Below, piece after piece: positions 34,201 through 44,800 of a DNA stretch of 64,000 nucleotides; position 1 is the stretch's first letter; every line of letters begins with the position of its first letter. The stretch comes from Meandrina meandrites (taxonomy: Eukaryota > Cnidaria > Anthozoa > Scleractinia > Meandrinidae). The notes below the pieces were generated by a model. The model had not been told where the DNA came from. It worked only from the letters and a program-made list of their open reading frames with translations, and made no database searches. The stretch spans positions 37,827,356 through 37,891,355 of the forward strand of contig OY855907.1 of the NCBI GenBank assembly GCA_963693305.1, given 5' to 3'. The translations under genes and the position numbers were made by a program.

Positions 34201-37200
34201 TTCTTTCCGAGCTTTAGCTTCTCTCATTAAAATGTCTTCTTGCCTTTCACGCTGAACCTTGGCCTCCTGTTGTTGGTAAGCGATGTGCTCATCTCGCAGA
34301 CGGCGTTCCTCTTCCTGAAAAAGACAACAACAAAGCAAATGTGATATTGTGTATGTCAGGTTAACTGTTTACATTGCATAACTTTGCATTCTTTATGTTC
34401 CAATATCAGCACTGCAATTCTCCTTACTTTTCTGTATACATTTCTTATAAAACAATGTGGGAGAATTTGGTAAACAGCAAGGCAACATCCCTGTTGTAAT
34501 CATTGTGGTCTGTGATTCTTGGTACCTGTTTGATTTGCTATCTGTTACTCAACTTTGCATATAGGTATATATTTTATGTTGAACACAAAAACGACATTAA
34601 CAGGATTAACATACATGTACATTATAGTTATGTGCAATACAATACTTTCTATTGTTCACAAAATATTGAAAAGTTGAAAAAGAGCTTGCAAAATGCTACC
34701 AGCCAGGGTCCAATACTTAGAAAATATTGCACTGGCAATAAACCCCTCTGATTGGATACTTTTAATAAGAAATAACTATAATTAGTTATCGGCCTTCTCA
34801 GTTGTGCAATAAAAAAGTTGTACCTGAACCATCTCCAACGAAATATTTCCAATCATAAGAATTTCTTCCTCCATCCGTTTCTCAAACTCTTCATCATAAA
34901 GGTCGATTGGCTCGTTAGCAAGGCCCTGCTTGAGTTCGTCAACACGTCGTTGCTTGGCATGTTTCTCCTCAGGGAGTATAAGAGGTGGGGGTGAAGCACT
35001 CGTCTCTAGTTCAGTTTCGCCCCCATCCAAGGTTCCCATTAGCATATCAAGGTCTGGGAGGTCCTCATTCTTTGGAGGTGCTGATTGAGGGATAGACGGA
35101 AGCAGAAATAAATGAAACATTTCTTTTTGGATTGCTTATAAATTATGATCTAAAACTGTTTCAAATTAGTTACTTGCCATAAAAGCTCTATGGATGCAAA
35201 CTTGTTAGAGAAAATAAATTAATATATGAATCACTGTGTTTACATGCACTGTAGTATTACTTTTAAGCAAATTTGGAAATTCTCAATAAATTTGAACCAA
35301 AACTGCAGCAATACACCTGAATTGCTTTGATTTTGTCCTCAAACCCTTACCAAACTTTAAATCCTGGCTTTCAGCCTGCTCTCTAAAGCCCCCCTCTAAC
35401 CACCCTCACCCCTCTGGAAGTTCATTTTTTGTATATATATTTTCAACAAAAATTTATTATTAATAATACTTTTAATGGTTACTAGTTTGTAACAATGTGT
35501 TACTAAACAGCTAAAACATCAAAAAGTTCACAATTGTTTAATGCACCCTTACTGATTTCCGGTTTGCAATAACCCCCTCCCTCCCTCTCCTTTCTCTAAT
35601 AACCCCCTCTCTAAAATTACACTCCCCTCAAAAGGTCTTAAAAAGAAATAAGCCCACTTGGGGACTTAATAGAGCATTTATGATAATATATTTATTAGTA
35701 TACAGTACATTATATAAATTTTCCGCTGCAATGTTATAGAAATTTCAACAAAATTATGAATTCCACCTGGGAACTGTAGTTGTATATCATATATTAAAAG
35801 CTAAAGATTATTACTGTACAGTGAAATGAACTCACCTGGGGCCACCCAATGTTTTTCAGCCAATCACAAGACAAATTCAGAACAAAAGAATTGGACTTCC
35901 TTTATCAGCGGACCAAAATTGACCCTTATTGCGATTGGTCTGCTGATGAATGAAATCAAATTCTTTTGTTCTGAGCTTGTCTTGTGATTGGCTAAAAAAT
36001 GTTGGGTGGCCCCCAGTTAAGTTCGTTTCACTGTAAATTCCACTGGTGCATATTGAAATGTCAGTTTTGTTCCATGTAGTTACACTAGAAAAAGGCTGAG
36101 ATTTACCAGAACTCCTTTACTGATTTGCTAAAAACTGGGAGGGAGAACACGGCTAAGATTTAATTGAAGAGTTTCCATTTAGGAGACTTTTCAAAGGGAC
36201 TGATCTATGGTCATTTAGTAAACCAAATATTCATAGTTATAAGAAAAAGAGTGATTTGAATAACTTACCATAATCTTCATCTTCGTCTGATGCTGGCCAA
36301 TCATCATCTTCCTCTACAGGGCTCCTCTGGGGAGGAGTGTCCATTGAGCGATACATTGCCCATGGAAGCTCGTCATCAATCTCGTACTTGGAGTAATTCA
36401 CACCAGTCTCAGTTTCATTGGTAACTACAGTATCACTGGTCACTGGCAATGCTTCTTCTTGGCTGGGCTCTCCCTCCCCTCCCTCAGTACTTTCTGTTTT
36501 GATCTCTCCTTCTCCACCCTCAGTACTTTCAGTTTTGACCTCCCCCTCTCCACCCTCTCTATTCTCAGTTTTGGCCTCCTCTTCTATTGGAACAGCAACA
36601 TGCTCTACACTCTCGGCCATCGCTATAGCAACTTCTTCTGGTTTCTCCTCTGCTTTATCGGCATTTGTTCCCTCAGGAGGTTTCTCTTCATCTTGTTTTT
36701 GCTCCGGACCTGCTCCCTCGTTATCAGCTGTGTTTGTATCCTCTTTGGTATCTTTGTCTTTTTCATCTTCAGTGGTCAGCTTATCCTCTGATGCTACATC
36801 AATCTTATGCTCGGCACTTCCTTCTTCTTTCACAGCCTCTAGCTCCTGAAGCAAAAAAAAAATTAACTTGTTCAGTTGCAAGTTAAATTATATCCCAGGG
36901 ACTATTCTGGTTTATTGTTTAACAAATTATCATGAATGATCAAAAAGCCCGCAGGAGGTGTACTCCCTTATTAGTGACGTGAGGCCCGACGGAATGGTTT
37001 TCTGAATTTTTTTGTCTTGAACGGGGTATCTATTTCTCTATCTTTATATATAGCATAGATTCTGCAATATATTGGCACGTAGGTTGCCAAGATTCATAAT
37101 ACTTTTATTAACCCCAGTATTTTTTAGCTGATAAATATTTTAAATATTTTTAGTTGCAATGACCCTTGCCAGGAAGCAAACCTGAAAAGCATGATAACTA

Positions 37201-39061
37201 TTAAGGAGTCATAGTCAGAGTTGCGATGAGAAGCAAAGAGAGTTGCGATCTGGTGAAAATCAAATTGACAGAGTCTTACTGTAAGTGAAGTTTCCAATTC
37301 ATATGACTGCATCGCTTATGATCCATTGAAAACTAACTATTGGAGTCGCAAGCGGAAAGGAAGTACTTCGAGGCCTGACAGCTAGCAACGTGATTGGTTT
37401 ATCCTCCGCTTTTGCCTTCCGCTTAAGCAATGGAATCATAAGGAGAATCAGAAGAAAATCAAAACATTTTGATTCTTCTGACTCTGGTTCTGTCAAGCAT
37501 ATGATTCCACTTATGATGCCGATTTTTCAGTTTCACTAGGTTGTAAGCCCTCTTAAGCCGCCGATATTACAACTCTGACGACAGCTCTGTCGTTGGTGAA
37601 AATCAGCCTTTAGGCCACTACACCTCCTTAACTCAATGGGGGAGGAGGAGCAGGATGTGAAGGGAGGAGAAGATAGAAAGGGGAAGAGTGTGACAAGACT
37701 CTGTTTACTCAAACTGGACTCAGACTGGTTTAGTTAGGTCTGTGGTTGTTTTTGAAAAAACCATACCTTACTCCCTCCATAGTCAATCGAACCCAATCGA
37801 ACTCAATTTCAATCGAACTCAATCGAACTCAATCGAACTAAATCCATGGATTGAGTTCAATTGAGTTTGGCAATTGAACAAAATCGAACTCACCGAAAAG
37901 AAAAAAATCAATCGAATCCAATCAAACGTTCGATTTTTGAACTCGTGATTTGTGCAAAACAGGCGTTGAAAATCCATAACCAGATCTTGGAAGCTCAAGT
38001 TACTTCAACCCGGAGTGTAGCCCACTCATAGGCGAGACAGGCCGTGCATTCCGAATTGCAAACGAGCACGGACAATTAGGTCACCTTCAACGTGTTCTTT
38101 TCTGTTCTCTTAAATGCTGTAGACAGTTTATAAATGGGGTTTCTGTTGTAAGAATAAATTGTTAGAACGCACAAGAAAAACCTGTTTTGATGGGCTTGCT
38201 TTGGGCTTACTTTGTATAGGTTTACCACAGCCAATTGAACACAATCCATTTAATTGTGTTCAATTGAGTTCGGTTTCCGAACCCAATTGACAAAATCAGA
38301 TGGATTGACGAACGTTCGACTGACTATGCCGGGCTTGCTGAGACCAGTACAGTCCGAGCATGATAGTAACACAATTTTAAAATAATTAAATTATAACTTT
38401 ATAAAGCAGGATAAAGCATCTCTCATACCTCTGATCCAGCAGTTGTGGACAGAGCTTGTTCTCCGTCGCCTTTGTCGACACTCTCACCTCTTATATCAGA
38501 CAAAGTTGCTCTTCTCCGCACTGCCGCTACCTCGGCTTCTGACCCGGTTTCCTTCGAGTCTTCTTCACTGTCTTTCTTCTCGTCTGTCTTCTCTCCTCCG
38601 CTACCTTCGCCGGCATCTCCTCCTTCTTTAACAACGTTGTCACCTTCGATCAACGCAGATTCTTTCTTCACAACAATTTCCTCGAGTTCGTCGGCCTGTT
38701 TCTCGTCTCCTTGTATTTCTACCACAGTCTCTCTTGGTCCTTCGTCCACAGTAACTGAGGCTTCGACATTCGAATCCAACTCTTTACTATCGCTTGCACT
38801 TTCGACGTCTGGCGGAGTATCCGACAAAGTACGAGCTTTAGGAGCTGCTTTTTTCTTTCCTTTCTTCTTACTAGAAGTACTTTCTTCTTCATCGTGGGCT
38901 TCATCGTCTTTAGAATCCACGGATTCTCGACGCTTTTTCCCTTTGCCTCTTTTCTTTCCCTTCGCTTTCTTCAAAACGCGAACCTGCTCGGCCGACCCAT
39001 CTTCTGCAATGGAATCGGCCACGGGGTTTTGTGCGTCCCCAGAAGATGGTGCGTCGCTCAT
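22246..39061 (-). CDS. Large coiled-coil, C2-like, multi-pass membrane protein of unknown function, 18 coding exons, 1403 aa
   Basis: Coding exons (minus): 39061-38429, 36845-36269, 35080-34824, 34314-34153, 33743-33633, 30836-30695, 30352-30210, 30045-29876, 29420-29289, 28712-28524, 28391-28283, 28020-27775, 26849-26710, 26281-26063, 25422-25168, 24493-24133, 23530-23381, 22461-22246. All 17 joins keep one frame (4212 nt with stop). Residues 1-403 are low complexity: a Lys-rich patch near 30-47, then acidic Glu/Asp/Thr-rich sequence. About 450-580 is a charged coiled coil. About 590-780 looks like a C2-type beta domain (PIQIKLKCLRGVKDKLPGG, then DRVVGWGCFPICDGE). About 838-960 is Ser/Arg-rich. 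About 1040-1210 has four to five hydrophobic segments. The tail has RGSR/SRAGS repeats that could be phosphosites. I do not recognise the family with certainty. OFCC1-like is an unverified guess, so no symbol is given. The acceptor of the 25422 exon has a weak pyrimidine tract. Confidence 0.88.
22638..22716. repeat. (CAGT)n microsatellite
   Basis: About 19 uninterrupted GTCA units, in the last intron of the 1403-aa gene. Confidence 0.95.
23205..23275. repeat. CGCT/AGCG palindrome and GATC/CATC simple repeat
   Basis: CGCTCGCTCGCTCGAGCGAG is self-complementary and continues into GATCGATCCATC repeats. Confidence 0.85.
23779..24016. mobile_element. Third copy of the composite MITE, interrupted
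   Basis: ATCACCTCCGAGTTAACCAA starts mid-element. Foreign sequence bounded by CACTACCTCT and AGAGGTAGTG (about 23833-23970) follows, then GCGCGGAAAGCACTATTCAC and the TIR TTGTGTGGTATATACTA. It lies in the intron between exons 24133 and 23530 of the 1403-aa gene. Confidence 0.6.
25744..26044 (+). mobile_element. tRNA-derived SINE with 9-bp TSD, beside a splice donor
   Basis: The head GGTGCGGTGGCCTAATGGTT and box B GGTTCGAGCCC mark a tRNA-like 5' end. The body continues TGTTCTTGGGCAAGACACTT and GATGGACTAGCATCCCATCC. TTACGTTAG flanks both sides (25735-25743 and 26045-26053). It lies antisense in the 1403-aa gene, just downstream of the 26063 exon donor. Confidence 0.85.
26874..27252. mobile_element. 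379-bp TTAA-flanked MITE
   Basis: AGGGGCAGTATTACCAAG at the left and CTTTCGTGATACTGCACC at the right are imperfect inverses, each abutting TTAA. It lies in an intron of the 1403-aa gene. Confidence 0.6.
30877..33276. repeat. 2.4-kb (TAGG)n-type satellite with higher-order structure
   Basis: Nearly pure TAGG/GTAG with GATA, GCAG, GTGG and GAAG variants. Variant order recurs: GGGAGGCAGGTGGGTAGATA at 30905 and 31145 (240 bp apart), and GGTGGATAGGTAGGTAGGTG at 32462 and 32822 (360 bp apart). It fills most of the GC-AG intron. Long open frames across it (poly YLPT) are artefacts of the period-4 repeat. Confidence 0.95.
33290..33500 (-). mobile_element. SINE fragment, 25744 family, inverted
   Basis: GGATGGGATGCTAGTCTATC and GAGGCACTGTGAGAGTAAAG are inverted copies of the 25744 SINE body. 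It abuts the TAGG satellite. Confidence 0.6.
35819..36033. mobile_element. 215-bp MITE with about 90-bp arms, TA target
   Basis: CAGTGAAATGAACTCACCTG on the left pairs with its inverse on the right. The inverted match runs through AGCCAATCACAAGACAA. TA flanks both ends. It lies in the 1403-aa gene between the 36269 and 35080 exon ends. Confidence 0.8.
37783..38330. mobile_element. Element of CAATCGAACT repeats with inverted ends
   Basis: CATAGTCAATCGAAC near 37790 and GTTCGACTGACTATG near 38312 are imperfect inverses. Tandem CAATCGAACT units fill both flanks. It lies in intron 1 of the 1403-aa gene. Confidence 0.55.
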
Positions 39062-41164
39062 TTTGGCAGAAAGTCAAACCTCAAAGTTGCAAGCTCCAAA
39101 ACATCTAGCTGTGATCGAACCTCAAAGTGAAGAATCAACGAGTCTGATCTCCCACAGATGCGATAGGAGCAAAATATAAAACAACTAAAACTTCCAACCA
39201 GAAACAGTTAAATCCAAGTCAGTTCGTTACAACCAAAAACGTTTCCTGTCAGCAGGCTTCAAGCAACGGCTCGTTATAGCAGAATTAAAATAAAATCAGT
39301 AAAAATCTGATACAAATCTCGCCGGAATAACACAAAGAAATATGACTCTCTGTCGCGCGAGACCTGTGCTGTGACGTCATTTCACGGGCCCGTGAGTAAA
39401 ATCCTGCGTAGCGAAGTAAACATCACCACAGCAACAACTCAAAACACAATACAACATTGACTTTAAATTACAGCTTTCCTTTGACAACAAGAATAGCTTC
39501 CCGTTATCTAATTGAGCAATGTATTTGTTCCATCGATTGCTAAATATTGAAAATTCTTGTTTCGCTTCGAGACACGTACACGCGCGAGTGGCCACGAGAA
39601 TGACCGCTAGTGTGAGACACCAATAAATGATATTTCTTCGCCCCCAGCCATTCCTACGTAGTTTTCATGAGTTTTTAAGCCTTTTCTCGCCAATCAATTG
39701 AGGAAATATAAAATACCAATTTTCAAAAAAGGCAATGATTCGGGAAATATAGGTCCGTATGGCGTGTAAATTTTGTGTTGTGATATAAACAAGGCATCCT
39801 GACAGAGGGTGATTGATTTTAAGGAATTGAGGTCGGTTTCCTGTTTATTATTATTATTTTTTTGGGGGAGGAAGAGAATACGGGGGGGGGGGGGGGGGGG
39901 GAGTGGTGGCTGTATACCTGTGAATGGCGTATCTTACTTAATAGATGGGTGGATCTCATGTTTTTCGTTAGATTGTATACCGTGGCAGTACATTTTTGAA
40001 CCCTGCCCGAGGCCGATATCCTTTTCGTCAGCACCAAGAATTGCACCCTCTGACTTGTTCCAATTGTTCCCGCAATTCCCTACCCTGGGTACCCTGACCC
40101 AGTTTTGGTCAATTCCGCCACACGCGAGAAAAATCCTGGTACCCAGAGTAGCGATTCACGGACTTCCACTCCAATTTCATTGGTTGACAGTCGAAATTGA
40201 GCTGGTCACTTTCAATGGCTGCTCTGTAGGGTATAGGGCGAAAAGAAAGGTACGTGAACCGAGCTTAAGGAGTCTGTTCACAAGCTACAGTGGCGGATCC
40301 AGACCTTCAGCTAAGGGGAGGGGAGGGGGTGGGGGGTGCTTAGCTAGAAATGGAAGGAGTTTCTAAAGAAACGGTTGTGCTGTTGTCGTCAGCGGGCAAT
40401 TGAAACACTTAGTTGGTTATAAACTGGAAGAAGCTAAAGGTAAGTAAATTTGAAAAGCTGACGTTTTGAATTGACAGTTTGCTCTGCGTCAGCAAAGTTA
40501 TAATAGACTTCACTATAACTTTCCTCCGACAAAGGGCAAACGCTCAAAATGTCAGCTCTTCAATTTCGCTACGGCGTTTAAATTACCTATCGCAACTTCA
40601 GTAGAAAATCAATTAAGTTGGTATAAAAGTGCTGGCTGTTCCAGGCTAGAAAACAATGCGGAAGTTAGTGGGATACAGCTATCAAAGAAATGAGAACATG
40701 GTCCGACCAATTGATATGTCTTTTAATAATTGAGTAATCTTGTATGGTTAAAAAAAATAGCAGCATTTTGCATCAAGCGCATTGTAGATAATGTGCTTGC
40801 CAGGCTGTGTTCTAAGTTGAAAACCATACAATGGAAAAGTTGGAAAGGTTTCAACTAAGCTAAAAAGTTCTATGCTTACACGGCATACCAAGCAACAATA
40901 GATCGATTACTGCAACAAGGCAATTCGTGATTTTCCCGCCATTTTGGAATGAGGTATAAACATGGTGCGAAAGCAAGGTTTCTATGAGACCCTTGGTACG
41001 AAACATCAATCAGTTTCCATCAGATATGATAAGTGAAATTAGAGGAATAAATCTGAAGTGAAGAATCACACAGTCCGAGTTTTCAGTATTCGATACATTT
41101 GGATAGACACAAAGGGCTGGGATATCTTGCGGGTACAAAATCACAATGTGTACACACAAGAAAA

Positions 41165-41290
41165 ATTAGCAGTGCTGCATGTTGCAATGATGCATGTTAT
41201 GCTGCATGTTGTAATGATGCATGTTGCAGTGCTGCATGTTGTAATGATGCATGCATGTTATGCCTGCATGTAGCAGTGCTGCATGTAACT
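41165..41290. repeat. GCATGTTGYAATGAT-type minisatellite
   Basis: Short alternating units GTGCTGCATGTTGCAATGAT and GTTATGCTGCATGTTG repeat about six times. All frames are open, which explains apparent Cys/His-rich ORFs. Confidence 0.85.
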
Positions 41291-41481
41291 TGTGTGTATT
41301 TATGTTGTTACTTTGCCCCTTCTACATGTCCTTAGGCATGTTAGCACCTTTAGGTCCTTTAGGAGGCCTGCCTACAAAATTACGAACAATGTTTTAGAAC
41401 TGATTCTCAAAGAAACCCCTGACTGCAATTTGAGCCATGTTTGTACCTTTTCCAAGGTTGCAGAAGTGCTAAAATTGCAAT

Positions 41482-41541
41482 AGAACTTGATAAAAAAATA
41501 TTTGAAAAGATGTACTTGATAAAAAAATATTTGAAAAGATG
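41482..41541. repeat. 29-bp direct duplication
   Basis: Two exact tandem copies of a unit starting ACTTGATAAAAAAATATTTG. Confidence 0.85.
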
Positions 41542-41854
41542 TCTACACCAAACGACCATCACTACCAAGAAGTAACTTTGGCTAAATCCCTGGATATATC
41601 AGTTTCTAACATTTCCCTCTCTTTTCTTCCGATCAGTTCGCAAAAATGCCTTTCCTTTGTATGTCTTTACTTAAACCAGTTATCAGCGTAGCGCCCAGGC
41701 ATTCTCTTTTTCTTGCGGGCGAGCGCGAAGTAAGTGTGACGGCCTGGAAACGTCCAGCGTGTCGTTTGTTATTCAGTGACGTCACGAAATTTCGCGCCAA
41801 AAAAAAAACAATAAAACAATTTCTCAGTTCCAGTTCTACTCTTTCAGCCATCTT

Positions 41855-44800
41855 TCATTCTCGCCACAGTTTCGGAACATACATGTATAATGATTCTAGT
41901 TGCTGAAGAGCTTGTGATAATTGCTCTATTTTATTGATCCTCTGATCAACAAGTGAACGCTGCCGGCGTTGCTTGTTCCTCTTGTCAATTATTTCCCGTA
42001 TTTCTCTAGTTCTCTGTTCGATCGACGATTTAATCAGACGAGCTTCTTTCTCCGATGCTTTTACCGACATCTCATGTTGAACTAATTTATTTTGTGTGTA
42101 ACACGTTGATGATTTTGAGATCAGTTTCAACGGCTTCACCTTAGCTGTGAGGAATTTCATTCTTGTCTCATACTCTGTAAAGTAGAATTTCATCATTTGC
42201 CTTTTTGCCACGTCACTGATTCCACACGCGGGGGAAAGAACAAAATCCACAAGGCTCCCTGGTCCGTCTTCACTCGCTCTCAAATGTACGTCAACTCCTT
42301 CCAGAGACTCATTGCATTCTTGTTCTTGATTCGTGGTTATACAGCTTTCTGGGTGTGTTGATGATCCACAGTTTTCAGATGCGCTTTGAAGAGAGCTTAC
42401 CTCCTCTACTCGAGATAAACAAAATCATACACAATAATCAGTGAGTTAGCCCCAAGAAATGCATTCAAGAAAAACGGTGTGGGGAGGACACAGACTATTA
42501 TTTTCAATAGTGTAGCAGGTCTTCAAATTCTACTGGTCCTCTAGTGTTGAGTTGCTATTGTTTTGGGGGCTAGGGGCATTGTTCCTGTTGTTCTGTTGAT
42601 CTCTTGCTCTATTGTGATCTGTTGTTCTATTGATCTCTTGAACTGCTAGAGGGGACTTCTTAGAGGAGAGCATTACAGTGAAACGAACTCAACCGGGGTC
42701 GCCCAACGTTTTTTAGCCAATCACAAGACAAGCTCAGAACAAAAGAATTGGACTTCCATCATTAGCGGACCAATCGCAGCAAGGGCAAATTTATCTACTG
42801 TTGAACAAACTCCACTTCTTTTGTTCTGAGCTTGTCGTTGGTTGGTCCCGGCGAGTTTGTTTCACTGCAACAAGACAGTTGCCTTATATTCGATTGGAGG
42901 GTGGGGGATATTATCAATTAAACTTGTTGTGTTGCAGATTTTTTTTCTGAGGGGGATATTGTCGGATGTGAATGGATTTGACTTACCAACTGTAGCAGTC
43001 TGCCCGTGTGACTCTGTCGCGTTGGTAAACACTTGCTCTGGCGTACTTGTTACAGTAACTTCTTTCATTCCACTGACATCTCTGAGGTATTTCAACAGCT
43101 GCTTACCATAACTATTTCTCTTCAGTAAGAACTCAACATTTTGCCCAGCTTGGTTGCAATACGTCAATGAAATTGACAGAGACCACAGTTGCAAGGGAGC
43201 AAATTCTTCCTTCAGCAGTAAATGAACAAACACTCTGAACAAGTAAACAAAAAGAAGCGCTACTGCTTCTGGAGTACTCGGCGAGCCGATTATTTCGGCC
43301 ATTGAATGAAGGACTGTGTTTCCTTTGTTGTCTTCAGCTAACAACAAAAACATGCCACGGATGTGTCGATTCAAAGTCTTTACAATGCTCACAACTACGT
43401 CACACAAAAAGATACTACCTGACCACTCATGACGCAATAGCCTCACGGCCATGTGCAGTGGGGTTTCGTCCGTAATGGCCGCATGACTCAGAGGATGAAA
43501 GCCAAATTCCGACAGAACTTCCAGTGCCTTGTGCTTCCCTAAAAGGCATGCTAAATGAACCACGGAGTAGCACAGACTCGGCAGGGGGTCGGGAACAACG
43601 CTGTCGATAGGCCAGGTAGTTTCTTTCAGGTAATTCCTGAAGTTTGCGCATGATTTATTCTCCTTTGTTACTGTACTGGTGCTGTGATGGTCCGGAGTAG
43701 CACACAGAAGCTGGATCAATTTGTGGTGTTTTACACGACAGTCGGGCTCACACAGAAATGTGTGTGTTCCTTAAAAAAACAGCAAAAAAAAAGTTAAGAT
43801 CATGTGTTACAAAGGAGCTTTAACACCAATGTTAGCTTAGCCTCATCAGGGTCTACAGGATACGCTGTGAATATATTTTCAGTCTCATTTATTCTCGTCA
43901 CCAGTCTCCTCTACTACGTTGTCTGGAGAGAAACGACACCGACCGAGAAAAATCAGAAATAATGAGACGTCTCGAGAGAAACGAAAAACGTTTCGAGAGA
44001 AACGAGAAACGTCTTGCGAGAAACAATAAACGCTTCGAGAGTAGGGAGGTGCATCTCGAGGGAAACGAGACGCGTCTCGAGAAAAAAAAACGATACTTAG
44101 GGACGGACCATTGTTTTTCTGGAGGGGGGGGGGATGAAAAATATTGAAAAAAATTGTTTGCAGGGCCTAAAAAGACAAAATAAATTGTTTGCAAACATCA
44201 TATGTATTAAAAAAATAGTTTGCATAGAAGTCAGAGAAACTTGTAATAATCTATCAATGAAAAAAAAAACTTTCAAAAATAAAAGTATGAGACTAAATGT
44301 ATATAGACTAAAAGTATGAAGACTAAAAGTATGTAGTTGTTTGCAGACAGTATACAGGGCTCTAATAAAATCAACATTTTATTTGACCAAATTGGAATTT
44401 CAAAGTGGTCATGTAAGCAATAAATTCAACTAATAAATTAGTAAATAGCTGATCCTTTTCTTAAAAACAGTAACTTTATATTGCAATTTAACTTTATATT
44501 GCAATTAAATATGAACAGTATTTTACATTTCATTGAATTAAACTTCATAAATATCTATATACCCGTATTTTCTCAATTAAACACCCGGGGCATTAATTTT
44601 AAACTTAGCCTGGTGGACCCGGCATTTATTTGACTCCTGCAACAAGCTATAACTAGAAGCTTACATGTCTAGCATAAATTGGGTATAGCTTTTCTGAAGT
44701 TTTCTTCGAAAAATAGATTAAATTATTGCGCTTTTCAAAGATGCAAGGACTGGACATTTAAAATTCAAGAAACGGTTTCGCTTTTTACTGCCGCCAATCT

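Larger units (their letters stand above)
39062..41854. other. Intergenic region between the 1403-aa and 1537-aa genes
   Basis: A G run at 39883-39901 and the minisatellites at 41165 and 41482 are the only structures. A 185-codon plus-strand frame at 39809 crosses the G run and has no recognisable domain. Confidence 0.65.

Noticed and set aside
38445..39179. 244-codon Ser-rich plus-strand frame
   Set aside because: Antisense shadow of the Glu/Lys-rich first exon of the 1403-aa gene; its composition is the expected complement.
39809..40366. 185-codon plus-strand frame
   Set aside because: Runs through a G homopolymer, with no domain, splice context or recognisable homology.
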